This document shows, piece after piece, positions 44,901 through 53,860 of a stretch of 64,000 nt of DNA. The first letter of the stretch is position 1. Each line of letters begins with the position of its first letter. Where the stretch lies: the NCBI RefSeq assembly GCF_002078605.1, contig NZ_MSJR01000004.1:185972-249971 (forward strand), given 5' to 3'. Below the pieces are notes generated by a model that ran no database searches, was not told the DNA's origin, and saw only the letters and a list, made by a program, of their open reading frames with translations. A program made the translations under genes and the position numbers. This stretch comes from Salegentibacter sediminis (GTDB lineage: Bacteria > Bacteroidota > Bacteroidia > Flavobacteriales > Flavobacteriaceae).

Positions 44901-46905
44901 TTTCATCTTGATAAGAACTCTTAAACATTCCACTTCCATTCTCCAACTCTCCTGTAATAGGCAATTCTTTTATTGCATATTCATTATAGCTAAAGGAATT
45001 AATCATTCCCTCTAGCTCTGCATCCATAGAATTAATATTATTTCCCGATCCTGAAGCAGTAAGATCCACATTAATAATCCCCATACTTTTATTGCTAAGG
45101 AGACTTCCCAGGTTAAGTTTCGAGGTTGTGAGATCAGCATTAAAAGCTATCTGCTCATCATTCTGGAAATTTCCTTTCAGATCGATCTGTCCGTCACTGG
45201 AATTCAGGATAAGATCGGCTGTAACATTGGTTGGTGTTCCACTTAGACTTCCCTGGAGATCTATCTCATCAGGAATACGTATTCCAAGGCTATTTTCATC
45301 TATAAAAGAAGTAAGATCATTTCGTGTAGAAACAATTTTTGCATTGGGGAAATTAAAACTGATTTTTTCAGGATCAGTAGCATTATTAATCTGACCATTG
45401 GCATTGATATAAGTATCACCCCAATATATTTTTACCATCGGAACAGAAAGCTCTGCAAGTTTTCCCTGTGCCTGTACCTGGCCGATCACAGGTTTTTTGC
45501 TAAGCGCCAGGAGGTATTCATTTTGCCTGAGCTCAGGTTCAAATTTAAAAAGCTCCTTGAGATCGAAATTGATTTGTGACAGGTCTAAGGAAAGTATAGA
45601 ATTTCCTGGGGCCTGAATAAGATCATTTATGGAGGCATATTCCATTAAAAACTCTCCCTGAAGCTTATTCTGATTTAGCTGAAATTGGAGGTTTGAGAAA
45701 TCCATCCCCCGATCTGTCACCTCAAATTCACCGGAGAACTTTTTAAGATCCATTCCGGAGTATTCGTTAAAAGTAAGCGTTTCCAGAGTTAATAAAACTT
45801 TTTGGTCTTTAAAAAGAAAATCGGTCGCCCGGCCATTTAGTTTTTCTAATGCGATCGCTGTAGCATTAAAGGTATCTCTCTGAGGTTCCAGGCTATTTTC
45901 AGTAAAAGTAAAGCTGTTATTTTCCAGATTTAATTCATTCAAGCTTAAATAATATTCCGGCCAGGAAAAATCTTCCTGGTTATCCTGTGATATTTTCTCC
46001 GGGTTTGTTTGAATGTCTACAGCAACCCAGGAATCTTCAAGCTTTATCTGATCTACCGCAATACGATTTTCGGGGAGATTCAGATCAGGCCGTGAGGAAA
46101 AAAACCTGAATATATCCGCCTCAACTTCCACAGAATCGGGAACCGAATTATACCTGGCTTCAATATTTTTAAGACGAACAGAATTAGCCGAAAGTTTTGG
46201 CAAAGGCGCCCCTTTCTCATCAGTTTCCGGGAAGGCTTTTGCCTGGTGGTATTTAATTCTACTATTTTCTAACTCAAGATCGGCAACCTGAAATTCCATT
46301 TGTTCAAGGTCTGTTTTATCCATTTCCAGGTTTAAACTCCCTAACTCTATTTCAGAATTAATTCCCGAAACTTTATCGTCATATTTAATATAAATATTAT
46401 TTAGTTGCACCTCCCCTATTTCGATTTGCATTGGTGCTGCCTGGGTTGTATCCTGTGAGCTTGTGGTATCTGAAGCTGTGAGTGCTTTCACTAAATAATT
46501 AAAATTAAAGCCTTCCAGAGAATCCTCCCGGTGAATATTAGCCTTTACTCCGCTCCAATCCAATGAATTTACGCTAATGCCACGACCACGTATGATAGGC
46601 CAAAAAGGTATATCGGCTTTAAGTTTTTCAGAAAAAACAAGGGTATCTCCCTGTTGATCTTCAAGGTATAAACCATCCAGATTAATATTACCTGAAAACG
46701 TAAAGAACAAGCGCTCGATTTCAATTTTGGTATTTGTTTTTTTGGCAAGAGAAGATGTAAGTTTATCTATGATAAGGTTTTGCCCCCAGGGTGATCTTAT
46801 GAATAGAATAAGTAGTAAGATTAAAATAAGAAACCCCGCAAAGATTTTTGCGAGGATTTTTAAAATTTTTATTCCTGTTGTTCTTTTTCCTGACTTTTTA
46901 TCCAA
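41959..46905 (-). CDS. TamB-like translocation/assembly module protein
   Basis: This 1648-residue protein has an N-terminal membrane anchor (residues 14-36, ILKILAKIFAGFLILILLL). An AsmA/TamB-type repeat of beta strands follows. A DUF490 domain lies at the C-terminus (about 1230-1600): GELTFNIASNGRTSLSGRYVMNRGHYEMSLYELVKRRFEIVAGSSISWAGDP, then LNFGVDSFTDYQGESPQERTQLDIT. TamB spans the periplasm and moves lipids or helps TamA assemble outer-membrane proteins. The first codon is TTG (46903-46905): an in-frame TGA lies seven codons upstream with no ATG between. The gene heads the tamB-tamA operon. Confidence 0.93.
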   Translation of the reverse strand: MDKKSGKRTTGIKILKILAKIFAGFLILILLLILFIRSPWGQNLIIDKLTSSLAKKTNTKIEIERLFFTFSGNINLDGLYLEDQQGDTLVFSEKLKADIPFWPIIRGRGISVNSLDWSGVKANIHREDSLEGFNFNYLVKALTASDTTSSQDTTQAAPMQIEIGEVQLNNIYIKYDDKVSGINSEIELGSLNLEMDKTDLEQMEFQVADLELENSRIKYHQAKAFPETDEKGAPLPKLSANSVRLKNIEARYNSVPDSVEVEADIFRFFSSRPDLNLPENRIAVDQIKLEDSWVAVDIQTNPEKISQDNQEDFSWPEYYLSLNELNLENNSFTFTENSLEPQRDTFNATAIALEKLNGRATDFLFKDQKVLLTLETLTFNEYSGMDLKKFSGEFEVTDRGMDFSNLQFQLNQNKLQGEFLMEYASINDLIQAPGNSILSLDLSQINFDLKELFKFEPELRQNEYLLALSKKPVIGQVQAQGKLAELSVPMVKIYWGDTYINANGQINNATDPEKISFNFPNAKIVSTRNDLTSFIDENSLGIRIPDEIDLQGSLSGTPTNVTADLILNSSDGQIDLKGNFQNDEQIAFNADLTTSKLNLGSLLSNKSMGIINVDLTASGSGNNINSMDAELEGMINSFSYNEYAIKELPITGELENGSGMFKSSYQDENLEAVMQANVQLDSVAPGAQIDLNLKGADLQALGFTSRHIKTGFKLRADFKGNAENYDISAQLRDAIAVYDNEPYFAGDLQLDAHVTPDTTALHINNRILELSLESNADPIDFAEALERHYLSYYRNTQIDTSSNPVNIKFRGEIREAPILTDVFISGLEEMDTIKLNMDFREKERELTAVVNFPLLQYGSNVIDSLAFRVNSNKENLDFEFGFNSLEGGPLLVKKTFLQGKMEDQKLYLDFVANDKDSLLVHVMTETRRKGDSVMVSLNSSELILNKNTWNIPDNNRIVYTQNKLEFSNFIISRKQQEVSLDNVSGNTEKEHIALNFRNFNLATIFNYFNPEKELAGGKMDGHLTLEEPFGSTAMLADLEVRDFRVMEAPLGVLNIDASAKGGGNYAMDLSTKGGELDMDLTGEYAANEQAAQLNLDLQINELQLSVLERFSQGEIKETSGSIAGNVKIGGTTLEPEYSGTLNFQDANFNIARLNANFELQQEKIAIDNEGIYLDDFTIRDRIDNKFVVSGEILTETYLNPEFDLRLEANNFNALNSTREDNDLFFGKANFDVDARITGDLKLPRIDGNLRVNSNTDLTYIMPDAELEMMERDGVVRFVNREDPDDILTGNTEEATAVVSGIVVNTIIDVDEDAVFTIIIDDNTGDNFRVAGEGELTFNIASNGRTSLSGRYVMNRGHYEMSLYELVKRRFEIVAGSSISWAGDPMEARLDISALYEVETSATSLMASGATTDVSGRFRQELPFQVYLNVDGELMQPQLSFGLDMPEAQQGAIGGQVYGRIQQLNQQEAELNKQVFSLLVLNRFFPEGGSDGSRGGTMNIARDNLNQALSDQLNRFSDQLVGETGIELNFGVDSFTDYQGESPQERTQLDITAQKRLMDDRLIVSVGSQVDVQGSNPTGESTPMIGNVSLEYLLTENGRFRLKGFRRNMYENVIDGQIIVSGIALIFTREFNKFKELFEKELQETQKEK

Positions 46906-47334
46906 TTTCTCTGGCGGTTTCCTTCAAATTTAGCCTATAATAAGCGTTTTTAAAGAGGGATTTTCAATAAAATTCTGTTAAAGCCGGTTAGAAAGCTATT
47001 GGTTAGTTTCCAATTCGATATTTGAAATATCATCGGGTACGATCCCATTTTCAAGCCACTTAAGTCGAAACGTTTATCCATTTAACTGCTTAATTGGAGT
47101 GATTCTGCCTCGAACACCGGTAACATAATGACAAACAGCAGATAACAGGAAAATACTTATACATTTGAGAAAAGACATTGAAGGGTTTTACTTACAATGA
47201 AATGATAAAACTGCCTTAATAAAACGTTAAACGGCAAAAATGGATACGATAAAAAAAATGGTCTCGTTTTCTTTGAAGCGTCCAATAATTATATAAACTA
47301 ACACTTAACTGGACAAAACTAAAATAAACTAACT
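46906..47334. other. 429-base gap between divergent tamB and OmpA genes
   Basis: On the minus strand TAAATTTG (46925-46932) fits TAnnTTTG and would give the tamB transcript a very short leader. The rest is AT-rich with no convincing ORF. A 42-codon minus-strand frame starts with ATG at 47080. A separate 24-codon minus-strand frame (46996-47070) contains a WLENG...PDDI run but no start codon. I see no RNA gene. Confidence 0.5.
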
Positions 47335-48165
47335 ATGAGAAAAACTGTAGCAATTACTGTTTTATCAGCAGCCATGCTGACATCTTGTGTTTCAAAGAAA
47401 AAATATGTGGAACTGGAGTCTGAACTCGATGACACCAGAAGCACCCTTCAAAAAACACAGGTTGAGAAGGAAGAAATTGAAGCTAAATACGCAAAGGTGG
47501 AGGCCCGTGTTGCCGAGTACAACGCGAAGATCAATTCCCTGCGTGATGAAAGTGATCAAAAAATGGAAATGAACGACCTTACCGTAATGTCTAATAACAA
47601 TAAGGCTAAAATGCGGGAAACGATCGCCAGGATGGATCCGGAAAAGGTTGCGGAAGCAGAAACCCTGGAAGATTCTATCAACCTTGCGGTATCTCACAAT
47701 TTAAAGCAGTCTATTTCTGAAGGATCAGATGAAGATGATGTAGATATCAGCGTAGACAAGACGGTGGTTATGATTAATGTATCAGACAAGCTTTTGTTTG
47801 GTGATGGTAGTTACCGGGTTAAAAATGATGCAAACAAGTTATTGAAGAAGCTTGCAGAAGTTATTAACTCTGAACCAAGCATGGAAGTTATGGTTGAAGG
47901 TCATACCGACGATCGTACTATGGTAGAAGGTTCTTATCTTAAGGATAACTGGGATTTAAGTGTGCGAAGAGCAACTTCTATTGTAAGGATATTACAGGAT
48001 AAATATGATGTAGATCCTGCAAAACTTATCGCGGCGGGAAGAAGTAGTTATTCTCCTCTGGTAGATAACGATTCTCCTGAGAATATGGCTAAGAATAGAA
48101 GAACCAGAATTGTAATTATTCCAAACCTGGATAAATTCTTTGCAATGCTGGACTCAGAACAATAA
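47335..48165 (+). CDS. OmpA-family lipoprotein with N-terminal coiled coil
   Basis: This 276-residue protein has a lipobox MLTSC (Cys18). A coiled coil covers about residues 25-80 (ELESELDDTRSTLQKTQVEKEEIEAKYAKVEARV), and an OmpA domain 150-268 (DKTVVMINVSDKLLFGDGSYRVKNDANKLLKKLAEVI; VEGHTDDRTM; NRRTRIVIIPNLDKFF). It is a peptidoglycan-binding outer-membrane lipoprotein. The coiled coil probably spans part of the periplasm or drives trimerisation. It is monocistronic, closed by a strong terminator. Confidence 0.93.
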   Translation: MRKTVAITVLSAAMLTSCVSKKKYVELESELDDTRSTLQKTQVEKEEIEAKYAKVEARVAEYNAKINSLRDESDQKMEMNDLTVMSNNNKAKMRETIARMDPEKVAEAETLEDSINLAVSHNLKQSISEGSDEDDVDISVDKTVVMINVSDKLLFGDGSYRVKNDANKLLKKLAEVINSEPSMEVMVEGHTDDRTMVEGSYLKDNWDLSVRRATSIVRILQDKYDVDPAKLIAAGRSSYSPLVDNDSPENMAKNRRTRIVIIPNLDKFFAMLDSEQ

Positions 48166-48183
48166 GAAATTCTTACTTAATTT

Positions 48184-48222
48184 AAAACGGCTTTCCAGAG
48201 ATGGAAAGCCGTTTTTTTATTT
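48184..48222. terminator. Bidirectional intrinsic terminator between OmpA and DoxX genes
   Basis: Perfect 12-base arms AAACGGCTTTCC (48185-48196) and GGAAAGCCGTTT (48203-48214), six-base loop, followed by a T-run. The reverse strand reads almost the same. Confidence 0.92.
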
Positions 48223-48639
48223 TCTTTTTTTAGATAAAAAATAATGATCCAGGGAGTATTTCCCAGCCCCGGTAAAAAACAGCAATATCCAACCCGATAA
48301 ATATAAGAGTGGTAATTCCTGTCTCCCAAATCCATCGGGAACGTGAACTATTAAAGCTGCTACGGCCATTGTCGCGATTAAGGGAAGGACCGCAAATCTG
48401 GTTCCTAAACCCAGAATCACCAAAACCGAACAAACAAATTCTGCAAAAACGGCAAAAGTAAAAGTAGTGACTTCCCCTATCCCTATTGGGTCTGCAAATT
48501 GAATGGGGGCATCACTAAAAAACCGAATCAGTTTTGGAATTCCGTGAGTGAGCATAAGACCTGAAATTGCCAGTCTAAAAATAAGCAGGCCAATATCCAC
48601 CTGTTGAAGGTTTAAGGTCGTCAAGTAAGTTTTTTTCAT
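48217..48639 (-). CDS. DoxX family membrane protein
   Basis: This 140-residue protein has four membrane helices. It contains LIFRLAISGLMLTHGIPKLIRFF, which is the DoxX family block with the conserved GxxK-like turn, then GIGEVTTFTFAVFAEFVCSVLVILGLGTR and a short basic tail. Members form small membrane redox or quinone-related subunits or part of respiratory stress responses. No partner SodA or RseC-like gene is adjacent. The GreA/B-type gene lies 28 bases upstream on the same strand. Confidence 0.88.
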   Translation of the reverse strand: MKKTYLTTLNLQQVDIGLLIFRLAISGLMLTHGIPKLIRFFSDAPIQFADPIGIGEVTTFTFAVFAEFVCSVLVILGLGTRFAVLPLIATMAVAALIVHVPDGFGRQELPLLYLSGWILLFFTGAGKYSLDHYFLSKKRK

Positions 48640-48667
48640 ATCCTAAGTTTAAATTTATTACAAAATT

Positions 48668-49168
48668 TTAATAGGAGATTTCCAGAATCTCCAGATTACG
48701 GGTTTCCGGGCCTAGCTTGAACTCTACGGTTTCTCCTATCTTTTTCCCCGTTACCGCCCGTGCAATTGGAGCTATAAAAGCAATCTTATTTTTCTTTACA
48801 TCAGCTTCATCAACACCTACGATCGTGAATTCTTGAAGCTCTCCAGATTCCTTATGTTTAAATTTTATACTAGCCCCGAATCTTACTTCATCTTTGGCCT
48901 GAGACCTGGGATCCAGAATTCGGGCCGTAACAATACGGTCATTGAGTAATTTTAACTTTCCATCTATTACAGATTTTGCTCTTCGCGATTCAACTTCATC
49001 TTTAATCTTAATAGAAGTACGTTGCTGTTCAAGTTCTTTCTTCTCCTTTTGTAACAATTCAAAACCCTTTGGAGTTACATAATTCGTAACGCCATCGGGC
49101 AAGGCTGCACGAGGTGGAATTAATGGAGCTTCTTCCTGGTCTTCTTCTTTTACAAATCCTCTGCTCAT
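48668..49168 (-). CDS. GreA/GreB-family transcription elongation factor
   Basis: This 166-residue protein has an acidic N-terminus (EEDQEEAPLIPPRAALPDGVTNYVTPKGFELLQKEKKELEQQ) leading into the coiled-coil finger, and a C-terminal FKBP-like domain (VRFGASIKFKHKESGELQEFTIVGVDEADVKKNKIAFIAPIARAVTGKKIGETVEFKLG). Gre factors rescue backtracked RNA polymerase by stimulating transcript cleavage. It resembles GreB-type paralogues of Flavobacteriaceae; GreA/GreB assignment is not certain. DoxX follows on the same strand. Confidence 0.9.
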   Translation of the reverse strand: MSRGFVKEEDQEEAPLIPPRAALPDGVTNYVTPKGFELLQKEKKELEQQRTSIKIKDEVESRRAKSVIDGKLKLLNDRIVTARILDPRSQAKDEVRFGASIKFKHKESGELQEFTIVGVDEADVKKNKIAFIAPIARAVTGKKIGETVEFKLGPETRNLEILEISY

Positions 49169-49313
49169 AACTCATTCATTTTTATTCAAGTTAATAAATT
49201 TTTCCGTGTACTCACTAATTGAAGTTTCCCCTGATTTCAATCAAGTCATAAATATTTCCCAAGAATTCTAACAGCTACTTCATATGGGTTTATTTTTATG
49301 TTTAAATTTAGAT

Positions 49314-51119
49314 ATGACTACCGAGATTCTCCTTTTATTTATAATTCTGGGAATTGTTATTGTTCTCTTTGCCCTCGAGTTATTTCCGGTAGACAAGATT
49401 GCCTTTTTCATTATGGTAAGTCTTCTGGTAACCAATCTCATAAGTCCTGAAGAAGCTATTTCCGGATTTTCGAGTCCCGCCACTATTACGGTGCTGGCAC
49501 TTATGATAATGGCTATTGGCCTGGAAACTAACGGAGTTATAGACTGGCTTGCTAATGGACTTAGGAGATTACGCGGTTTACCGGTTTATCTTATGGTTCC
49601 GGCTTTTATGTTTATTGCCGGCGGGATTTCGGCGTTTATAAATACAACTGCGGTAGTTATTGTTTTCATCAAAATCATTAATGAACTTTCTGTACGCTAC
49701 GATATTCCTGCCTCAAAGCTACTTTTACCTGTTTCATTTGCAGGAATTATAGGCGGTAGCTGTACCTTGATGGGGACTTCCACCAACCTTATCGTAAATG
49801 CTGTAGCCGTAGATCGTGGTATTGAGCGTTTTAGTTTTTTCGAATTTACCTGGTACGGCGTGATCTTTATGGCTATAACCATTGTTGTAGTTAGTTTAAT
49901 GATCAAATTTCTTCCAAATAAAAAACCTTCACATTACAGCGATGTATATGATCTGGATGAATTTATCACCAAGATTATCATTCAGAAAGATTCAGACCTG
50001 ATAGGAAAAAATATAGGAGATACCTTCTTTCAGAATAATCCTGATTTTGAAGTTTTAAGGTTAAAAAGAGAAGGGATAATTAACGACAAGCCCGGTAAGA
50101 ATACGGGCATTAGAGAAGCCGATGAATTTTTATTGCGCTGCAACCTGGAAAACCTGATGAAATTGAAAGAAACAAAAGGGATTTCAGTGATAAAAGACAG
50201 GAAACTCACCCAAAATAATATAGAAAAGGATACTGAACTTGATGAGAATGTTGAAGTAGTTGAATTATTAATCCTACCAAACTCTCCGCTGGTGGGAAAA
50301 AGGCTAAAACATGTGGGGAGTTATGAATTATATGGTGCGGTTCCACTTGCTATTAGAAAAAGAAGGAATTTCATGAATCCCCGTCGTAGAATTTTTGATA
50401 AAAACCGAAGCCATATAGAACTAAGAGTTGGGGACCGCCTTCTGGTTGAAGCTACAGAAAGTGTTATGGAAGAACTTCAGAAAATTGAAAATGTAACTAT
50501 TCTTCAGGAGCACCGGGATATAGAAGTAAGCAACCGCCGCAAGAGATACTTAAGCCTGTTTATTCTGTTACTTGTGATTGCATTATCTGCCTTTGGGATT
50601 TTCCCTATCCTTAAAAGCGCCCTGATAGGTTGCTTTTTAATGATTTATTTTAAATGTATAGATCTGGGTAAAATTTATTCCCGGGTAAATTGGCAAATTA
50701 TTTTCCTTTTGGCAGGAATGATACCGCTTGGTGTGGCGATGAGTAATACCGGTGCCGATCAATGGCTTTCTGTCCAACTCCTGGAATTGTTCAACGAGCA
50801 AACCAATACCGTTGTAATTGGATTGCTCTTTCTGGTCACCATGATTATGAGTGGTTTTGTTTCTAACAATGCTACCGCCATAATAATTACCCCTATAGCG
50901 ATTACCATTGCACTTGCCTTAAAAATGGATCCTAAACCCTTTATTCTTGCGGTGTTATTTGCAGCAAATTTTAGTTTCTTTACTCCCGTGGGCTACCAGA
51001 CCAACACCATTATCTATGGAATGGGAATTTACCGTTTCAGACACTTCTTCATTATTGGAGGCGTAGTTTCGCTTATTTTATGGATTGTTGGCTCTATCTT
51101 ATTAGCGGAAAGCATTTAA
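49314..51119 (+). CDS. SLC13/DASS-family permease with two TrkA-C domains
   Basis: The product has 601 residues from ATG 49314 (MTTEILLLFIILGIVIVLF); an upstream ATG at 49284 adds ten unlikely residues. About 11 membrane segments flank a central cytosolic region (about 205-395) that carries two RCK/TrkA-C domains (IIQKDSDLIGKNIGDTF; LILPNSPLVGKRLKHVG). The DASS signature appears as GGSCTLMGTSTNLIVNAVA and again FVSNNATAIIITPIAI...PVGYQTNTI. The transporter probably moves sulfate, dicarboxylates or phosphate with Na+; the substrate is not decided by the sequence. Confidence 0.88.
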   Translation: MTTEILLLFIILGIVIVLFALELFPVDKIAFFIMVSLLVTNLISPEEAISGFSSPATITVLALMIMAIGLETNGVIDWLANGLRRLRGLPVYLMVPAFMFIAGGISAFINTTAVVIVFIKIINELSVRYDIPASKLLLPVSFAGIIGGSCTLMGTSTNLIVNAVAVDRGIERFSFFEFTWYGVIFMAITIVVVSLMIKFLPNKKPSHYSDVYDLDEFITKIIIQKDSDLIGKNIGDTFFQNNPDFEVLRLKREGIINDKPGKNTGIREADEFLLRCNLENLMKLKETKGISVIKDRKLTQNNIEKDTELDENVEVVELLILPNSPLVGKRLKHVGSYELYGAVPLAIRKRRNFMNPRRRIFDKNRSHIELRVGDRLLVEATESVMEELQKIENVTILQEHRDIEVSNRRKRYLSLFILLLVIALSAFGIFPILKSALIGCFLMIYFKCIDLGKIYSRVNWQIIFLLAGMIPLGVAMSNTGADQWLSVQLLELFNEQTNTVVIGLLFLVTMIMSGFVSNNATAIIITPIAITIALALKMDPKPFILAVLFAANFSFFTPVGYQTNTIIYGMGIYRFRHFFIIGGVVSLILWIVGSILLAESI

Positions 51120-51121
51120 AT

Positions 51122-51129
51122 TATATTTG
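51122..51129 (+). promoter_or_regulatory. -7 promoter element of the glycosyltransferase gene (TATATTTG)
   Basis: TATATTTG fits TAnnTTTG. It starts three bases after the SLC13 stop and lies 22 bases before the ATG at 51152, which supports a start at that ATG and not at an upstream one. Confidence 0.5.
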
Positions 51130-51151
51130 CTTTACAAAAACAAACCTACCG

Positions 51152-52396
51152 ATGAAAAAATTGCTCATAATAGGCTATGTATGGCCAGAACCAAACTCTT
51201 CTGCTGCCGGTACCCGAATGATGCAGTTAATAGATTTTTTTCTGAAAGCAGATTATCAGGTTCATTTCTCCACAACGGCTACCCGAAGCGCCTATGTACC
51301 GCCGCTGGAAAGCCTGGGCATAATTACAAAAACCATTGAACTGAACTCACCGAGTTTTGATAGCTATATAGAAGATCTCCAACCTGAGATAGTGTTATTT
51401 GACAGGTTTATGATGGAGGAACAATTTAGTTGGAGAGTAGACAAATTTTGTCCTACAGCGCTTAAAATCCTTGATACAGAAGATCTTCATTTTATTCGTA
51501 AAGCTCGGCTTACAGCATACAAGCAAAACAAAGAGCCCAAAGACCTCTATTTGAACTCTGAAATTGCCAAAAGAGAAATTGCTTCAATCTATCGCTGTGA
51601 TCTAAGTCTGATTATTTCTGAAGTGGAAATGCAACTGCTCACCGATGATTTTAATATTCCCGAAAGTCTACTTTTCTATTTACCCTTTATGTTAAGAATA
51701 ATCACTCGGGAAGAAATTGACTCTCTGCCAGGTTTTAACGAAAAAAAGGATTTTATAAGCATCGGAAATTTTCTTCATGAGCCCAATACCAATGCCGTAT
51801 TTCTTCTGAAGGAAAAGATCTGGCCAATGATAAGAAAGCAACTTCCTGGAGCAAATTTGCATATTTACGGTGCATATCCTTCTGAAAAGATCTTCAAATT
51901 AAATGATCCTAAAAATGGATTTTTAGTGCACGGAAGAGCAGAGAATGCCGAAAATGAAATGAAAAAAGCCCGAATTTGTCTGGCTCCCCTTCAGTTTGGA
52001 GCCGGACTAAAAGGAAAACTAATCCAGGCCATGCAATGCGGCACCCCGGCTATCACTACTGAAGTTGGAGCCGAAGGGATTCCCGGAAATCTTCCATGGA
52101 ATGGTTTTATAGAAAATGATCCAAAGGAATTTTCCGAAGCTACCATTAAATTATACCTGGATGAGTCAAAATGGGAAACTGCACAAGCCCGTGGTTTCGA
52201 AATAATTAATTCCCGGTTTTCTGCAGAAAGGTTTCGAAATGAATTTCAGAAAAAACTACAGATTATGAACCACCTTCCCGAACATCGGGAAAAAAATTTC
52301 ATCGGTGCTATGTTAAAGCATCATCTACATCGAAGCACCTATTTTATGGCCCGGTTTATTGAAGAAAAAAATAAAACCGCCGGCAAAAATTATTAG
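51152..52396 (+). CDS. GT4-type glycosyltransferase
   Basis: The product has 414 residues from ATG 51152 (KKLLIIGYVWPEPNSSAAGTRMMQLI). A frame beginning at 51080 overlaps the permease gene and is rejected. The N-terminal Rossmann half is followed by a UDP/GDP-sugar binding half with ISIGNFLHEPNTNAV, LHIYGAYPS and CLAPLQFGAGLKGKLIQAMQCGTPAITTEVGAEGIPG, the usual GT4 E-x7-E-like region. The acceptor and sugar are unknown. Its last codons (KTAGKNY) are encoded in the left arm of the transcription terminator. Confidence 0.85.
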   Translation: MKKLLIIGYVWPEPNSSAAGTRMMQLIDFFLKADYQVHFSTTATRSAYVPPLESLGIITKTIELNSPSFDSYIEDLQPEIVLFDRFMMEEQFSWRVDKFCPTALKILDTEDLHFIRKARLTAYKQNKEPKDLYLNSEIAKREIASIYRCDLSLIISEVEMQLLTDDFNIPESLLFYLPFMLRIITREEIDSLPGFNEKKDFISIGNFLHEPNTNAVFLLKEKIWPMIRKQLPGANLHIYGAYPSEKIFKLNDPKNGFLVHGRAENAENEMKKARICLAPLQFGAGLKGKLIQAMQCGTPAITTEVGAEGIPGNLPWNGFIENDPKEFSEATIKLYLDESKWETAQARGFEIINSRFSAERFRNEFQKKLQIMNHLPEHREKNFIGAMLKHHLHRSTYFMARFIEEKNKTAGKNY

Positions 52397-52410
52397 CAAC
52401 CGGCGGTTTT
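52373..52410. terminator. Bidirectional terminator overlapping the end of the glycosyltransferase gene
   Basis: Arms AAAACCGCCGG (52373-52383, still coding) and CCGGCGGTTTT (52400-52410), with the stop codon in the loop. On the minus strand it is also followed by a T-run. Confidence 0.85.
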
Positions 52411-52418
52411 CACTACAC

Positions 52419-52440
52419 AAAAAGAACAGAAAAACTGTTC
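52419..52440 (-). terminator. Terminator of lysC
   Basis: On the minus strand GAACAG (52435-52440) and CTGTTC (52424-52429) pair around a TTTTT loop, with a further T-run after the stem. It lies 14 bases past the lysC stop. Confidence 0.6.
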
Positions 52441-52453
52441 ACTAACAGAAACT

Positions 52454-53791
52454 TTAAACAAATTCGCCAACGGGCGTCTCAACAAACACTTTTTGATGGA
52501 GTTTTTGAAGCACGTTAATTTTATTGCTGGTCCCTACCAGTAAGGAAATATTATTATTGCTTCCACCATAGGAGATCATTCTTATGGAGGTATCGTGGAG
52601 CAGTTCAAAGATCCTGCTGGCTTTTTTATCCTCAATTACGGCCTCTCCCACAAGACAGATTATAGAATGGTCTCGCTCTACGATAATCTCACCGTAATCT
52701 TCGATCTCCTCAATGATCTTATCCAGGTTTCGATTATCATCTATAGTTAAGGAAATTGCGATCTCAGAGGTGGTAATCATATCTATGGCCGTTTGATGCC
52801 GGTCAAAGACCTCAAAAATCTTCCGTAGAAAACCGTGGGCCATCAGCATTCGGTTAGATTTTATTTTTATGGCTGTGATTCCGTCTTTAGCTGAAATCGC
52901 TTTTAAACCTTTTCCCGTTGATTGTCCTGAGATCCTGGTCCCCGGTAAATGCGGAGTAAAAGTATTTTTCAGGTACACCGGGATATTTTTATGAATAACC
53001 GGCGATACGGTTTGAGGGTGGAGAATTTTCGCTCCAAAATAGGCAAGTTCTGCTGCTTCTTCGAAGCTTAGTTCTGCAATGGGATGAGTGTGCTCCACAT
53101 ACCGAGGGTCGTTATTGTGAAATCCGTCTATATCGGTCCATATCTGCACCTCCTCAGCATTTAGGGCTGCGCCTAGAATAGTGGCGGTATAATCACTCCC
53201 TCCCCTTTTTAGCGTGCTTATCTTATTATTTTCATCTCGGCGAACAAATCCCTGGGTGATATAAATATCGGTATCTGAAAGTCCTGAAACCTTAATTTTG
53301 AAGTTTTCATTTACGAGATCTGTATCGGGGTTTTCAAGATTGTTCACCTGCATAAAATCCCGTGCATCGAGTAAATGATTCTCCACTCCACAGGATTTGA
53401 GGTATTTTGAAAAAATGCAGGTAAGCATTCTTTCCCCGGCGGTTACAACCCGCGAATATCCCTCTTCATTATATTCAAGCTTTGTAATAGTTTCCAGTTC
53501 AGCAAGGATTGCAGAAATTTCCTGTTTGGTTTCATATTGCAGTAATCCATCCTGGATTAGTTTCTCAGTAACCTCAAAATGCTTTGTTTCGAGAACATCA
53601 ATAACTTTGGCTACCCCCGCAACATCACCAGATTTAATACTTTCAGTGATGCTCACGAGTTGATTGGTAACCCCGCTCATTGCAGAAAGAACCAATAATT
53701 TTTTTTCGGGCCCGGAACAACAAATCGTTTTCACATTTTTGATACTCGCTACCGAACCAACCGATGTTCCACCAAATTTTAAAACCTTCAT
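52454..53791 (-). CDS. lysC: Aspartate kinase, monofunctional
   Basis: This 445-residue protein has the kinase start KFGGTSVGSVASIKNV, then VTAGERMLTCIFSKYLKSCG, TLKRGGSDYTATILGAALNAEEVQIWTDIDG and two C-terminal ACT domains (SNRMLMAHGFLRKIFEVFDRHQTAIDMITTSEIAISLTID; later HSIICLVGEAV). It phosphorylates aspartate, the first step to lysine, threonine, methionine and diaminopimelate; the ACT domains make it allosteric. It is monocistronic and divergent from an ACT-domain-like gene. The symbol lysC is used as the common name; other isoforms may exist elsewhere. Confidence 0.94.
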   Translation of the reverse strand: MKVLKFGGTSVGSVASIKNVKTICCSGPEKKLLVLSAMSGVTNQLVSITESIKSGDVAGVAKVIDVLETKHFEVTEKLIQDGLLQYETKQEISAILAELETITKLEYNEEGYSRVVTAGERMLTCIFSKYLKSCGVENHLLDARDFMQVNNLENPDTDLVNENFKIKVSGLSDTDIYITQGFVRRDENNKISTLKRGGSDYTATILGAALNAEEVQIWTDIDGFHNNDPRYVEHTHPIAELSFEEAAELAYFGAKILHPQTVSPVIHKNIPVYLKNTFTPHLPGTRISGQSTGKGLKAISAKDGITAIKIKSNRMLMAHGFLRKIFEVFDRHQTAIDMITTSEIAISLTIDDNRNLDKIIEEIEDYGEIIVERDHSIICLVGEAVIEDKKASRIFELLHDTSIRMISYGGSNNNISLLVGTSNKINVLQKLHQKVFVETPVGEFV

Positions 53792-53860
53792 CTCTATTGA
53801 TTTGAAAGTGCATATTTAGGTTTAGGTAGAAGAGTTACAAAAAAAATAATTGAATTTATA

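Noticed and set aside
46996..47070. Minus-strand frame with WLENGIVPDDI in the tamB-OmpA gap, resembling the tail of an esterase-type protein
   Set aside because: Only 24 codons without a start; too short to call a gene relic.
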